Origin: Subtercola sp. Z020
GTDB lineage: Bacteria > Actinomycetota > Actinomycetes > Actinomycetales > Microbacteriaceae
DNA length: 38,558 nucleotides
Direction of reading: 5' to 3'
NCBI RefSeq assembly: GCF_002931235.1
Contig: NZ_PSTT01000069.1
Coordinates: 1 to 38,558 of the forward strand
Under the pieces are notes generated by a model. The model searched no databases, was not told the origin of the DNA, and saw only the letters and a list, made by a program, of their open reading frames with translations. How positions within the stretch are numbered: position 1 is the stretch's first letter; every line of letters begins with the position of its first letter. Below are positions 24,832 through 32,802 of the stretch, in pieces. The position numbers and the translations under genes were made by a program.

Positions 24832-25950
24832 ATGTCGACCAGCAGCACCCTCCGCCCCTACGCGCGCTCCCTCGTGAGCGTCGGCGAACACGACGGGTCG
24901 CATCGCGCCGCGATCCGCGCGGGGCTCACGGTGCTCATCCCGCTTCTCGCGGTGTACGCCCTGGGGCACGTCGAATGGTCGATCTACGCGGCGTTCGGGG
25001 CCTTCACGGCGGTCTATGCACGGCACGACGGGTACCGGGCCCGGCTCCGCATGCAGTCGGCGGCGGCTGCGGTGATGGTGCTCTCGGTCACCCTCGGCTG
25101 CCTCGTCGCCCTGCTGCCCGGGCGGGAGTGGGCCGTCGTGGCAGTCGCGAGCGTCTGGGCGATGGTGGTGGCGCGGGTCTCCGACGTGTTCCGGTTCGGG
25201 CCGCCCGGGCCGCTGTTCGCGGTGTTCGGTCTCTGCGCGGTGGCCTCGGTTCCGGCCACCGCCTGGTCGCTGCCGATCGCGGTGGCGGTGAGTGCGGCGT
25301 CTGCGCTGCTCGCGCTGGCGATCGGGCAGGCGGGCCGGGTGCGGCGGCGGTCGGCGGCATCCGGTGCCCCACGGCCTGCGGCCCAGCCGGCGACCGTGTC
25401 GTCAACCGTGTCGGTGCCCCTGTCGGAGCCCGTGTCGGCGCCCGTGTCGGCGCCCGTGCGCCCGCCGTTCCGTGCCCTGCACATTGTTCGCTACGGCATC
25501 GCTGCGGCCGTCGCGGGTTCGCTGTCGACGGGGCTCGGTATCGGGCATCCGTACTGGGCCATCGTCGCCGCGATCGTTCCGCTGGTCGCGGTGGAACTGC
25601 CGCACGCCCTCGTTCGCGGAACGCACCGCGTTCTCGGAACCGTAATCGGCCTCGGCGTGACGTGGCTGCTGCTGCTCGCCGGCCCGACCGGCCTTGTGGC
25701 CATCGTCGTGGTGGTCGCGCTGCAGATGCTCGCCGAACTCTTCATCCTGCGCAACTACGGTCTCGCGCTGCTGTTCGTGACACCGCTCGCGCTGCTCATG
25801 ATCGACCTCGTGCACCCGTCGGACCCGTCGGCGCTGATCGTCGACCGCGGCGTGGAGACGCTTCTCGGAACGGTGGTGGCACTCGTCGTCGCCTGTGCAT
25901 CGGTGCTGATTTCGCGGAAGCGGTTCACGAGCATCGGTGCCCGCGCCTAG
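24832..25950 (+). CDS. FUSC family membrane protein (aromatic compound exporter-like)
   Basis: 372 residues with two blocks of membrane helices joined by a cytoplasmic linker. Each block resembles FUSC/aromatic acid exporter repeats: AYGAFTAVYARHDGYRARL-like sequence in the first (AFGAFTAVYARHDGY) and HPYWAIVAAIVPLVAVELPHALVRGTHRVLGTVIGLGVTWLL in the second. The linker carries four VSAP-type repeats. The ATG at 24832 has AGGA five bases upstream, which separates it from the leaderless genes around it. It is divergent from a MarR regulator and shares its operator, so it is probably an inducible efflux component for a toxic small molecule. Substrate unknown. Confidence 0.87.
   Translation: MSTSSTLRPYARSLVSVGEHDGSHRAAIRAGLTVLIPLLAVYALGHVEWSIYAAFGAFTAVYARHDGYRARLRMQSAAAAVMVLSVTLGCLVALLPGREWAVVAVASVWAMVVARVSDVFRFGPPGPLFAVFGLCAVASVPATAWSLPIAVAVSAASALLALAIGQAGRVRRRSAASGAPRPAAQPATVSSTVSVPLSEPVSAPVSAPVRPPFRALHIVRYGIAAAVAGSLSTGLGIGHPYWAIVAAIVPLVAVELPHALVRGTHRVLGTVIGLGVTWLLLLAGPTGLVAIVVVVALQMLAELFILRNYGLALLFVTPLALLMIDLVHPSDPSALIVDRGVETLLGTVVALVVACASVLISRKRFTSIGARA
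25408..25455 (+). repeat. 12-bp tandem repeat in the FUSC linker
   Basis: Four units of 12 bases, the last two identical (GTGTCGGCGCCC). They encode VSVP, LSEP, VSAP, VSAP in the loop between the two membrane halves. Copy number may vary among strains. Confidence 0.7.
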
Positions 25951-25953
25951 TCT
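25948..25953 (+). promoter_or_regulatory. -10 box overlapping the FUSC stop codon
   Basis: TAGTCT starts with the FUSC TAG stop and ends six bases before the ATG at 25960. This is the third case in the window of a stop codon forming half of a -10 box. Confidence 0.5.
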
Positions 25954-25959
25954 GGATGA

Positions 25960-26562
25960 ATGGCAAAACGTTCGCGCGCACGAACTCCGTGGATCATCGG
26001 AGGCCTCATCGTCTTCGTCCTCGCCGATCTGGCCCTCGTCGGTTTCGCTCTGCGGGGCCCTGCCGACGACTCGTCGGTGAGCGCCGTCGCACCCGACTTC
26101 ACGTTCACCCCGACGCCCTCTGAGAGCGCGGCGACGCCGTCTGCGGCCCCGTCCGCAGCCCCGTCCAGCGCTCCGTCGACGGCCCCGGCGACCTCGGCGC
26201 CGAGCACCCCCGCTCCCAGCGGGACGCCGACCCCGGGGGCGACATCGGCGGCACCGGCCGCCGCCCTCACCGGTATGGCCTCGGCGACCGTGGGCTACCG
26301 CGCCACCGCCGGCACCTGCAGCGGCAACAGCACCAGCACCGACTCGGTCATCGAGCTCACCACTGACGGCGGTGCGACCTGGACGAAGGTGAACCCCACC
26401 GACATCCGCATCCGCGCCGTGGAGAAGATCAATGTGGTCGACGCCTCACACGTCGACGTGCTCGCCCGCTACGGTGACAACTGCACCCGCTCCGACGTCA
26501 CCACCTACACCCAGGGCGAGTTCTGGCAGGTATATCCCGACCGCACCGCCCTCTTCGACTGA
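25960..26562 (+). CDS. Membrane-anchored extracytoplasmic protein with an Asp-box motif
   Basis: 200 residues, family not recognised. Basic N terminus, one membrane helix at about 11-31, then a 60-residue Pro/Ser/Thr/Ala-rich stalk, then an exported domain of about 95 residues. That domain contains LTTDGGATWTKV, which fits the Asp-box pattern of sialidase and photosystem-assembly type beta-propellers, and two cysteines (GTCSG and DNCTR) that could form a disulfide. One Asp-box is too few for a propeller, so it may be a single-blade or unrelated small fold. The ATG is six bases after TAGTCT. Function unknown; a cell-wall or surface role is a guess. Confidence 0.8.
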   Translation: MAKRSRARTPWIIGGLIVFVLADLALVGFALRGPADDSSVSAVAPDFTFTPTPSESAATPSAAPSAAPSSAPSTAPATSAPSTPAPSGTPTPGATSAAPAAALTGMASATVGYRATAGTCSGNSTSTDSVIELTTDGGATWTKVNPTDIRIRAVEKINVVDASHVDVLARYGDNCTRSDVTTYTQGEFWQVYPDRTALFD

Positions 26563-26627
26563 CCCGCCCCGCCCCGCTACGCCCCGATAGCGCGACCGAC
26601 AGGGCCGTGGGGAAGGCGCTCGGCAGA

Positions 26628-26667
26628 CGACGAAGGCCCACGCTCGGGAGAGTGCGGGCCTTCGTCG
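26628..26667. terminator. Bidirectional hairpin between the Asp-box gene and ssrA
   Basis: CGACGAAGGCCC (26628-26639) pairs perfectly with GGGCCTTCGTCG (26656-26667), 12 bp. It lies 33 bases past the tmRNA 3' end and about 65 bases past the converging gene's stop, so it can serve both. Confidence 0.75.
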
Positions 26668-26699
26668 CGACAGCGGGTGCAGCGCGCAACAGGGGTCGG

Positions 26700-27098
26700 T
26701 GGTGGAGATGGGGGGAATTGAACCCCCGTCCACTGCTGTGGTCATGTGCCTTCTACGGGTGTAGCCAGTAAGGCGTTCTGCTCGGCTCCGGAAGTCGTCA
26801 CTGGCACCTGTTCCGACGAGCCCAGCCTGAGTGCAAGTCCCCGTGCGCCCTCAGGCGTAGCACACGAGCAATCCCTCTAGATAACGCCAGGGGCCGGGTA
26901 GAGGGCATTCCCGGTCTGACGGTTCCTTAAGCGGCTAGCAGAAGATGCTTAGGCTGCGAGAGCGAAAGCGGCCTGCTTGGCCGGAACAGTGCTGTTTTGA
27001 TTGGCACTTATTGTTTGCACGGATCGTTTACGAGATAACCGTGCGTCCTCGGCCCGCTTCTCACACTCACTCAGGCAATGTCGAAACCGATCATCCCC
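26700..27098 (-). ncRNA. ssrA: tmRNA
   Basis: About 399 bases. The 5' end GGGGATGATCGGTTTCGACA and the 3' end with GGTTCAATTCC and CATCTCCACCA form the tRNA-Ala-like half: seven acceptor pairs (one G-U) and an encoded CCA. The tag frame reads ANQNSTVPAKQAAFALAA then TAA (27005-26949), ending in the ALAA degron. Rescues ribosomes stalled on broken mRNA together with SmpB, encoded 3 kb away. A TTGACA -35 lies upstream. The mature ends are inferred from base pairing. Confidence 0.96.
26949..27005 (-). other. tmRNA proteolysis tag reading frame
   Basis: Eighteen codons plus TAA, starting with a GCC resume codon after AATAAGT. The encoded tag is ANQNSTVPAKQAAFALAA. The C-terminal LAA is the ClpXP recognition signal. 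Confidence 0.88.
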
Positions 27099-27118
27099 GC
27101 GAGCAGCTGAAGAGCTGG

Positions 27119-27147
27119 ACCACTGTTGCGCGCTGTTGAGTTGTCAA
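27119..27147 (-). promoter_or_regulatory. Candidate ssrA promoter
   Basis: A perfect TTGACA (27147-27142) is followed after 17 bases by a weak -10 AGTGGT (27124-27119). Transcription would start about 14 bases before the mature 5' end, which RNase P then trims. Confidence 0.5.
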
Positions 27148-27185
27148 GATCGCTACCCTCTCAGGCAGCCCTCTATTCTATCAGC

Positions 27186-27191
27186 TAATCT
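27186..27191 (+). promoter_or_regulatory. -10 box of the SDR gene (leaderless start)
   Basis: TAATCT ends six bases before the ATG at 27198. There is no ribosome site between. Confidence 0.5.
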
Positions 27192-27197
27192 CACAGC

Positions 27198-28121
27198 ATG
27201 ACGACTCCCCGTTGGACGCCGGCCCATCTCCCCCCGCTCACCGGAAAGACCTTCGTCGTCACCGGCGGCAATGCGGGCCTCGGCTACTACACCAGCGAGT
27301 TCCTCGCCCGTCGCGGCGCCTCCGTCGTCATCGCCGCCCGAAGCCAGCAGAAGGCTGGTGCGGCGATCGCGTCGATCCGCTCGCGCGCCCCGCAGGCCTC
27401 GGTGCGGAGCGTCACGCTCGACCTCGCCGACCTGGGCTCCGTCGAGGCCGCGGCCTCCGAGCTCTCTGCCGGGCCGATCGACGGCCTCATTCTGAACGCC
27501 GGCGTCACCGGCCAGCCCGAACGCGGGGTCACCGCCGACGGTTTCGAGCTGATGTTCGGCACGAACCTGCTCGGTCACTTCGCGCTGACTGCCCGTCTCG
27601 CCCCGACGCTGCTCGCGACATCCGGTTCCCGCGTCGTCTCGCTCGGCAGCATCAGCCACGAATTCTTCGACCTCGATCTGGATGATCTGCAGAACGACGA
27701 CTACTCGAGCTTTCGCGCCTACGGTCGCTCCAAACTCGCGGCCATGCTGTTCGCGTTCGAACTCGACCGTCGGCTGCGGAAGGCCGGTCACAGCACCCGG
27801 AGCCTCGTCGCCCACCCCGGTTTCGCTCTCGACAGTCTCAGCGCCGCCCGCCCGCGCATCGGGATGAAGCGATCGAACCCGTTCGTGCGCACCGCGCTGC
27901 AGACGTTCGCGCAGGGGAAGGACGCCGGGGCCCTGCCCATCGTGCGCGCCGCAGCCGACCCTGTCGCGCAGGGCGGGGACTACTGGGGCCCCGACGGATG
28001 GCGCCAGCTGAAGGGGGCGCCGAGCGTCGTCGGAGCGCGCACCCGCGCCCGCGACATCCGCACCGCGTCGACGCTCTGGAGCGTCGCGGAGACCCTGACG
28101 GGCGTACCCTTCGTCATCTGA
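27198..28121 (+). CDS. Short-chain dehydrogenase/reductase
   Basis: 307 residues, Rossmann fold. Cofactor motif VVTGGNAGLGYYTSEFLARRGASVVIAARS; the Arg after the second strand suggests NADP(H). LILNAGVTG is the NAG motif, VVSLGSISHEF gives the catalytic Ser, and YGRSKLAAM supplies Tyr-x3-Lys. Length and layout match the retinol dehydrogenase/protochlorophyllide reductase-like SDRs, which in actinobacteria mostly lack an assigned substrate. It stands alone between ssrA and the ABC exporter, converging on the latter. It starts with a leaderless-type ATG. Confidence 0.9.
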   Translation: MTTPRWTPAHLPPLTGKTFVVTGGNAGLGYYTSEFLARRGASVVIAARSQQKAGAAIASIRSRAPQASVRSVTLDLADLGSVEAAASELSAGPIDGLILNAGVTGQPERGVTADGFELMFGTNLLGHFALTARLAPTLLATSGSRVVSLGSISHEFFDLDLDDLQNDDYSSFRAYGRSKLAAMLFAFELDRRLRKAGHSTRSLVAHPGFALDSLSAARPRIGMKRSNPFVRTALQTFAQGKDAGALPIVRAAADPVAQGGDYWGPDGWRQLKGAPSVVGARTRARDIRTASTLWSVAETLTGVPFVI

Positions 28122-28174
28122 GCTGCTGGGCACCGGGCGGCGCGCACTGAGCACCGCGACCGCTACCGCGACTG

Positions 28175-29017
28175 CTACCGAGAACTCACCGAGGTGAACT
28201 TGCGCACGCTCAACGGCACGAAGATCACGAGCAGCAACACGATGCCGATCAGCACCGTGATCACCGGGTGCTGCTGCGTCCACACGTCGGCGACCGGCGT
28301 TCCCGGTGGCACATTGCCGAACAGCGTGCGGGCGGCCTGAACCAGCGCCGAGACCGGGTTGTACTCCGCGAAGATGCGCAGGGGCGTCGGCAGCGTGTCG
28401 CTCGGCACGAACGCGTTCGAGATGAACGTGATCGGGAACAGCACGAGGAACGACACGTTGTTGATCACCTCGGGGCTCCGCACGCTCATGCCGAGGAAGG
28501 CCATCACCCACGACAGCGCGTACGCGAAGAAGAGCAGCAGAAGCACCGCGGCCGCCGCCTCGAGGAAGCTCGACCGGATGCGCCAGCCCACGATGAACCC
28601 GGTCGTCATCATGACCGCCATGGAGATCGTGTTGATCAGCAGGTCGCCGTTCGTGCGCCCGATGAGCACCGAGGCCTGGTTCATCGGCAGCGTGCGGAAG
28701 CGGTCGATGATGCCGTCTTTCAGATCCTGCGCCATCGCCGAACCCGAATACGTCGACCCGAACACCACGGTCTGGGCGAAGATGCCCGCCATGATGAACT
28801 CCGTGTAGCTGCTGCCGGGAATGTCGATGACCCCGGCGTAGACGTAGCTGAACAGCAGCACGAACATGATCGGCTGCAGCAGCGTGAACACCAGGATGTC
28901 GGGCACCCGCTTGATCTTGATGAGGTTGCGCCGCGTCGTGATCCAGCCGTCGTTCAGCAGGTTGCCGAGTCGGGAGGTGGATGCCGTCGCCTGAGCCCGC
29001 GTGCCCGTGGCGGTCAT
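28175..29017 (-). CDS. ABC-2 type exporter permease (DrrB-like)
   Basis: 280 residues with six predicted membrane helices. It shows ABC-2 features: PDILVFTLLQPIMFVLLFSYVYAGVIDIPG at the N terminus and a central VFGSTYSGSAMAQDLKDGIIDRFRTLPM, the conserved ABC-2 signature. Pairs with the ATPase encoded upstream; their reading frames overlap by four bases (ATGA). The best-known relatives, DrrAB, export daunorubicin-like drugs, and others export lipids. The substrate here is unknown. The last helix is followed by LSVRKFTSVSSR. Confidence 0.92.
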   Translation of the reverse strand: MTATGTRAQATASTSRLGNLLNDGWITTRRNLIKIKRVPDILVFTLLQPIMFVLLFSYVYAGVIDIPGSSYTEFIMAGIFAQTVVFGSTYSGSAMAQDLKDGIIDRFRTLPMNQASVLIGRTNGDLLINTISMAVMMTTGFIVGWRIRSSFLEAAAAVLLLLFFAYALSWVMAFLGMSVRSPEVINNVSFLVLFPITFISNAFVPSDTLPTPLRIFAEYNPVSALVQAARTLFGNVPPGTPVADVWTQQHPVITVLIGIVLLLVIFVPLSVRKFTSVSSR

Positions 29018-29985
29018 GCTGCAGCCTCCTCTTCGGTCGCCATGTGCCCGGTGAGGCGGAGGAACACGTCGTCGAGGGTGGGCCGGCGCATGCCCGCGTC
29101 GTAGAGCTCGATCCCCCGCTCGCCGAACTCGCCGAGCACCTCCCGGAGGGCCGCCGGGGCATGCGCCGCATTCACCGTGAGCTCGCGGCCGTCACCCGAG
29201 ACCGTCGGCTCCGAACTGCCCACCCGCCTCAGGATGCCCGCCGCAACCTCGGCGTCTGCGGCGCTCACGAGGCTGATCTCGAGCCGCTGCCCGCCGATCG
29301 ATGCCTTGAGTTCGTCGGAGGTGCCCTCGGCGATCACCTTCCCGTCATCGATCACCGAGATGCTGTCGGCCAACTGGTCGGCCTCTTCGAGGTACTGCGT
29401 CGTGAGCAGCACGGTCGTGCCCTGCCCGACGAGGTTCGTGATGATGTCCCACATGCCGAGCCGGGAGCGCGGGTCGAGGCCGGTCGTCGGCTCGTCGAGG
29501 AAGAGCACCTGCGGGCTCGACACGAGAGCCCCGGCGAGGTCGATGCGCCGCCGCATTCCGCCCGAGAACCCCTTGACGGGCCGGTTCTGCGCCTCGGTCA
29601 GGTCGAACAGCTCGATGAGTTCGGTCGCACGCGCCCGCGACGCCTTCGCCCCCAAGTGGTAGAGCCGCCCGACCATGTCGAGGTTCTCGAAGCCCGTCAG
29701 GTTCTCGTCGACCGCGGCGTACTGGCCGGAAACCCCGATGATCGGCCTGATGCGATCGGGGTGCTTCGCCACATCGACCCCGCCGATCGTCGCCGTGCCC
29801 CTGTCGGGCCGGGTGAGCGTTGTGAGCACCTTCACCGTGGTGGTCTTGCCCGCGCCGTTCGGGCCGAGCAGTGCGGTGATCGTGCCCTTCGGCACCTCGA
29901 GGTTCAGCCCGTCGAGGGCGTGCACGGGCGGGGCCCCGCGCGGCGAGTAGGTCTTGGCGAGATCGGTCGCGGTGATGAAACTCAT
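29014..29985 (-). CDS. ABC transporter ATP-binding protein (DrrA-like)
   Basis: 323 residues. Walker A LLGPNGAGKTTTVKVL, Q-loop VSGQYAAVDENLTG, signature GFSGGMRRRIDLAGAL, Walker B VLFLDEPTTGLDPRSR, H-loop VLLTTQYLEEADQLAD. The C-terminal ~90 residues (LVSAADAEVAAGILRRVG to the end) match the DrrA-type extension. The ATG at 29985 is six bases after TACTCT, so it is likely leaderless; a longer frame from 30030 would run through a palindromic operator and is rejected. It forms an operon with the permease and is probably controlled by a TetR-type repressor encoded elsewhere. Confidence 0.93.
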   Translation of the reverse strand: MSFITATDLAKTYSPRGAPPVHALDGLNLEVPKGTITALLGPNGAGKTTTVKVLTTLTRPDRGTATIGGVDVAKHPDRIRPIIGVSGQYAAVDENLTGFENLDMVGRLYHLGAKASRARATELIELFDLTEAQNRPVKGFSGGMRRRIDLAGALVSSPQVLFLDEPTTGLDPRSRLGMWDIITNLVGQGTTVLLTTQYLEEADQLADSISVIDDGKVIAEGTSDELKASIGGQRLEISLVSAADAEVAAGILRRVGSSEPTVSGDGRELTVNAAHAPAALREVLGEFGERGIELYDAGMRRPTLDDVFLRLTGHMATEEEAAA

Positions 29986-29991
29986 GCCGCG

Positions 29992-29997
29992 AGAGTA
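29992..29997 (-). promoter_or_regulatory. -10 box of the ABC exporter operon
   Basis: TACTCT on the minus strand ends six bases before the ATG at 29985, predicting a leaderless transcript. Confidence 0.5.
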
Positions 29998-30022
29998 GCG
30001 AGCACCCCCGACATGCACAACG

Positions 30023-30037
30023 GTGGACACTGTTCAC
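30023..30037. promoter_or_regulatory. TetR-type operator candidate for the ABC exporter
   Basis: GTGGACACTGTTCAC is a 15-bp palindrome with one mismatched pair. It lies around the expected -35 region of the exporter promoter. Sites of this form are typical of TetR/AcrR repressors; none is encoded in the window. Confidence 0.55.
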
Positions 30038-30040
30038 ATC

Positions 30041-30067
30041 GTAACGAGTTGATCACGACTCAGTTAC
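30041..30067 (-). terminator. Hairpin after smpB
   Basis: GTAACGAGT pairs with ACTCAGTTAC with one bulged base and an eight-base loop. It lies 39 bases past the smpB stop. There is no T run, so the terminator call is tentative. Confidence 0.4.
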
Positions 30068-30105
30068 CAGAGGTCAACGAACCCGTCGAGGGGAGCGGGG
30101 CGAAG

Positions 30106-30582
30106 TCAGTCGCCGAGGTTGCGCTGGGCACCCATCGCGCGGTCGGCCTCGCGCTTGTCCTGACGTTCACGGAGCGTCTGGCGCTTGTCGTATTCGCGCT
30201 TGCCCTTGGCGACGGCGAGCTCCACCTTGGCGCGGCCGTCGCTGAAGTAGAGCCGCAGGGGCACGAGGGTGTAGCCGCCCTCTTTCACCTTGTTGTGGAT
30301 CTTCAGGATCTGCGCCTTGTGCAGCAGCATCTTGCGCTTGCGCCTCGGCGGGTGGTTGTTCCACGAGCCCTGGTTGAACTCCGGGATGTGCACGGCGTCG
30401 AGCCACGCCTCTCCCCCGTCGATGTAGCCGTAGCCGTCGACCAGCGATGCCCGACCGGCTCGAAGCGACTTCACCTCGGTGCCGGTCAGCACGAGGCCGG
30501 CCTCGAAGGTGTCTTCGATCGTGTAGTCGTGGCGGGCCTTGCGGTTGGTCGCGACGACCTTCTCTCCGCGTTCGCGTGGCAC
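30106..30582 (-). CDS. smpB: SsrA-binding protein SmpB
   Basis: 158 residues, standard size. Binds the tRNA-like part of tmRNA and carries it to stalled ribosomes. Seen: [31 protein letters not shown], a beta-barrel region, and a basic C-terminal tail ([24 protein letters not shown]) that enters the mRNA channel. The GTG start has AGGAG five bases upstream. It follows ftsX by 58 bases on the same strand, the usual prfB-ftsEX-smpB order. Confidence 0.97.
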   Translation of the reverse strand: MPRERGEKVVATNRKARHDYTIEDTFEAGLVLTGTEVKSLRAGRASLVDGYGYIDGGEAWLDAVHIPEFNQGSWNNHPPRRKRKMLLHKAQILKIHNKVKEGGYTLVPLRLYFSDGRAKVELAVAKGKREYDKRQTLRERQDKREADRAMGAQRNLGD

Positions 30583-30640
30583 GGTGACTCCTGGATGACT
30601 CGGGGGTGTGGTGCCGGGAAGCGCCCGGCAGCCCTCCAGT

Positions 30641-31558
30641 CTAGACCTTCAGGTACCGGGTGATGGCGAACTTGGCCGAGAGCGCGGCGAGCACGACCGC
30701 CAGCACGATCAGCACCGGAACCACGATGGCCAGCGCATCCTTGTCGGTCACGAACGCCGTGAACGGAAGCGCCTGCTGCAGGTATCCCTGCACGAAGAAG
30801 TGCACCACGCCCCAGACGGCGGCGCCCGCCAGAACCGATCCGATGAGCGCGGCGATCACACCCTCGAGAATGAACGGCGTCTGGATGAACCGGTTGGATG
30901 CCCCGACCAGCCTCATGATGCCGATCTCCCTTCGGCGCGAGAACGCCGACAATCGAATCGTGGTGGCGATCAGCAGCACCGCCGCCACCAGCATCAGCAC
31001 CGCGATGCCGATGGCCGTGTAGCTCGCGGCGTTGAGGATCGAGAATATCTGCTCGAGGTAGCTGCGCTGGTCGACCACGCTGTCCACCCCCGGCTGGCTC
31101 GAGAGGCTCTCGACAAGCACGTTCGACTGCTGCGGGTCGACCATGTTGATCCAGAACGTCTGGTTCAGCAGGTCGGGCGTCACGTACTGCGCGACATCGT
31201 TCCCGGCGAACTGCTGCTTGAACTTCTCGTAGGCCTCTTCGTGGGTCTCGAAGTAGTACTGCTGGATGAACGGTGACAGTGTCGGCGACTTCAGCTGGGC
31301 ATCCACCGCAGCGATCTGCTCGTCGGTGGCCTCGCCGTTCGCGCAGTTGTCGCCCCCGGAGGTGGCGGTGCACATGTAGACGGCGACCTGCGCCTTGTCG
31401 TACCAGTAGCTCTTCATCTGGCCGATCTGCATCTGCAGAAGAATGGCCGCACCGACGAAGGTGAGCGAGATGAAGGTCACGAGAACGACAGAGACGACCA
31501 TCGACATGTTGCGGCGGAGGCCGGTGCCGACCTCGCCGAGAATGAGTGCGAATCTCAC
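30641..31558 (-). CDS. ftsX: Cell division protein FtsX (permease-like)
   Basis: 305 residues: one N-terminal membrane helix (about 21-43), an extracytoplasmic domain of about 130 residues, then three helices. The external domain holds [11 protein letters not shown], a likely disulfide pair. With FtsE it forms a non-transporting ABC complex that activates peptidoglycan hydrolases of the NlpC/P60 type (RipC in mycobacteria) during division. The GTG start overlaps the ftsE stop by four bases (GTGA). Confidence 0.95.
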   Translation of the reverse strand: MRFALILGEVGTGLRRNMSMVVSVVLVTFISLTFVGAAILLQMQIGQMKSYWYDKAQVAVYMCTATSGGDNCANGEATDEQIAAVDAQLKSPTLSPFIQQYYFETHEEAYEKFKQQFAGNDVAQYVTPDLLNQTFWINMVDPQQSNVLVESLSSQPGVDSVVDQRSYLEQIFSILNAASYTAIGIAVLMLVAAVLLIATTIRLSAFSRRREIGIMRLVGASNRFIQTPFILEGVIAALIGSVLAGAAVWGVVHFFVQGYLQQALPFTAFVTDKDALAIVVPVLIVLAVVLAALSAKFAITRYLKV

Positions 31559-32697
31559 GACGTGGGCCCTACGTTCTGGTCTGCGGTCGGGTCGTGGCGC
31601 TCACCGCGCGCACGCAGCCCGAGCGTCTCGGCGAGGCTGATCTGCCCCGTCATCAGTGGGTCGACCGGCTCGGCCGGTTCTGTGGGTTCTGCGGCCTCTG
31701 CCGGCTGGGAGTGCGGTTGCGGTTCGGCCGTCGGCTCCGGATGCTCGGCGGCGGCAGGAGCGGCCTCGGCGCGGGGTGCGGCGATCGTCTCTGCGTCGGA
31801 GGGGAAGAAGAACGGCTGGTCGTCGGAGACGTCGTCGATCACGGCGGTGGCCGTGGGCGGCGCGCCGACCGGCTGCACGAGAACCTGCTGGCCGGTCTCG
31901 GTCGTCGCGAACACCGGGCGTTCGATGGCACCGGTCGCCTGCATGCGCAGGGAGAGCGGGTCGGGGCGCGTGATCTCCGCGGTCATGCCGCTGTCCTGCA
32001 GGCTGATCTCGGTCGCTGCGCCGTAGCCGCCCTCGCGGTCGTCGCGGATGACCTGGCCGCTGACGAGCTCGACGACCCGCCGCTGCATCTGGTCGACGAT
32101 CGCATTGTCGTGCGTGGCCATGATGATGGTGGTGCCGCCGGCATTGATGCGGTCGAGCACGTTCATGATGCCGGCGCTCGTGACGGGGTCGAGGTTGCCC
32201 GTCGGCTCGTCGGCCAGCAGGATGGCGGGCTTGTTCACGACGGCGCGGGCGATGGCCACGCGCTGCTGCTCGCCACCGGAGAGTTCGTGCGGCAGTCGCC
32301 CGGCCTTCTCGGCGAGGCCGACCATGGCGAGCACGTCGGGCACGGCCTCCTGGATGAAGCCTCGCGACTTGCCGATCACCTGCAGCGTGAAGGCGACGTT
32401 GTCGAAGACGTTCTTGTTCGGCAGCAGCCGGAAGTCCTGGAAGACGACGCCGAGGTTGCGACGGAAGTACGGCACCTTGCGGGAGGAGATCGAACCGAGA
32501 TCCTGCCCCAGCACGTGGATGTTGCCGCTCGTCGGCCGATCCTCCTTCAGCACCAGGCGGAGGAAGCTGGACTTGCCGGAACCGGAGGCACCGACGAGGA
32601 AGACGAACTCACCCCGCAGTATCTCGAGGTCGATCGTGTTGAGCGCCGGCTTGGCCGTGCCCTTGTACATCTTGCTTACCTGGTCAAATCGAATCAT
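31555..32697 (-). CDS. ftsE: Cell division ATP-binding protein FtsE with a long C-terminal extension
   Basis: 380 residues, against about 229 for ordinary FtsE. The first ~225 residues are a complete ATPase: Walker [10 protein letters not shown], signature [14 protein letters not shown], Walker [15 protein letters not shown]-loop MATHD. The remaining ~155 residues are acidic and rich in Pro/Ala/Glu (repeats such as [15 protein letters not shown]), so probably disordered; they end in a short more ordered-looking [11 protein letters not shown] segment. The tail may recruit other division proteins. A TAGGCT box lies nine bases before the ATG. Operon with ftsX and probably smpB. Confidence 0.95.
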   Translation of the reverse strand: MIRFDQVSKMYKGTAKPALNTIDLEILRGEFVFLVGASGSGKSSFLRLVLKEDRPTSGNIHVLGQDLGSISSRKVPYFRRNLGVVFQDFRLLPNKNVFDNVAFTLQVIGKSRGFIQEAVPDVLAMVGLAEKAGRLPHELSGGEQQRVAIARAVVNKPAILLADEPTGNLDPVTSAGIMNVLDRINAGGTTIIMATHDNAIVDQMQRRVVELVSGQVIRDDREGGYGAATEISLQDSGMTAEITRPDPLSLRMQATGAIERPVFATTETGQQVLVQPVGAPPTATAVIDDVSDDQPFFFPSDAETIAAPRAEAAPAAAEHPEPTAEPQPHSQPAEAAEPTEPAEPVDPLMTGQISLAETLGLRARGERHDPTADQNVGPTS

Positions 32698-32706
32698 GGC
32701 GAGGTC

Positions 32707-32712
32707 AGCCTA
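32707..32712 (-). promoter_or_regulatory. -10 box of ftsEX
   Basis: TAGGCT on the minus strand, nine bases before the ftsE ATG. It gives a leader of only two or three bases and lets ftsEX be expressed apart from prfB. Confidence 0.45.
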
Positions 32713-32802
32713 AGCAGCACTCCCGGGCATTGCGCCGAGCGACTCGCCCATTGGCCAAGCGTGCCGCCGAAGCTGGGAAGTGCCTCGGTGAACCGTGAGC
32801 GA

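Noticed and set aside
27198-29985. Mobile island between ssrA and smpB
   Set aside because: tmRNA genes are common integration sites, but there is no integrase, no repeated ssrA 3' end and no visible composition shift, so simple gene insertion or rearrangement is more likely.
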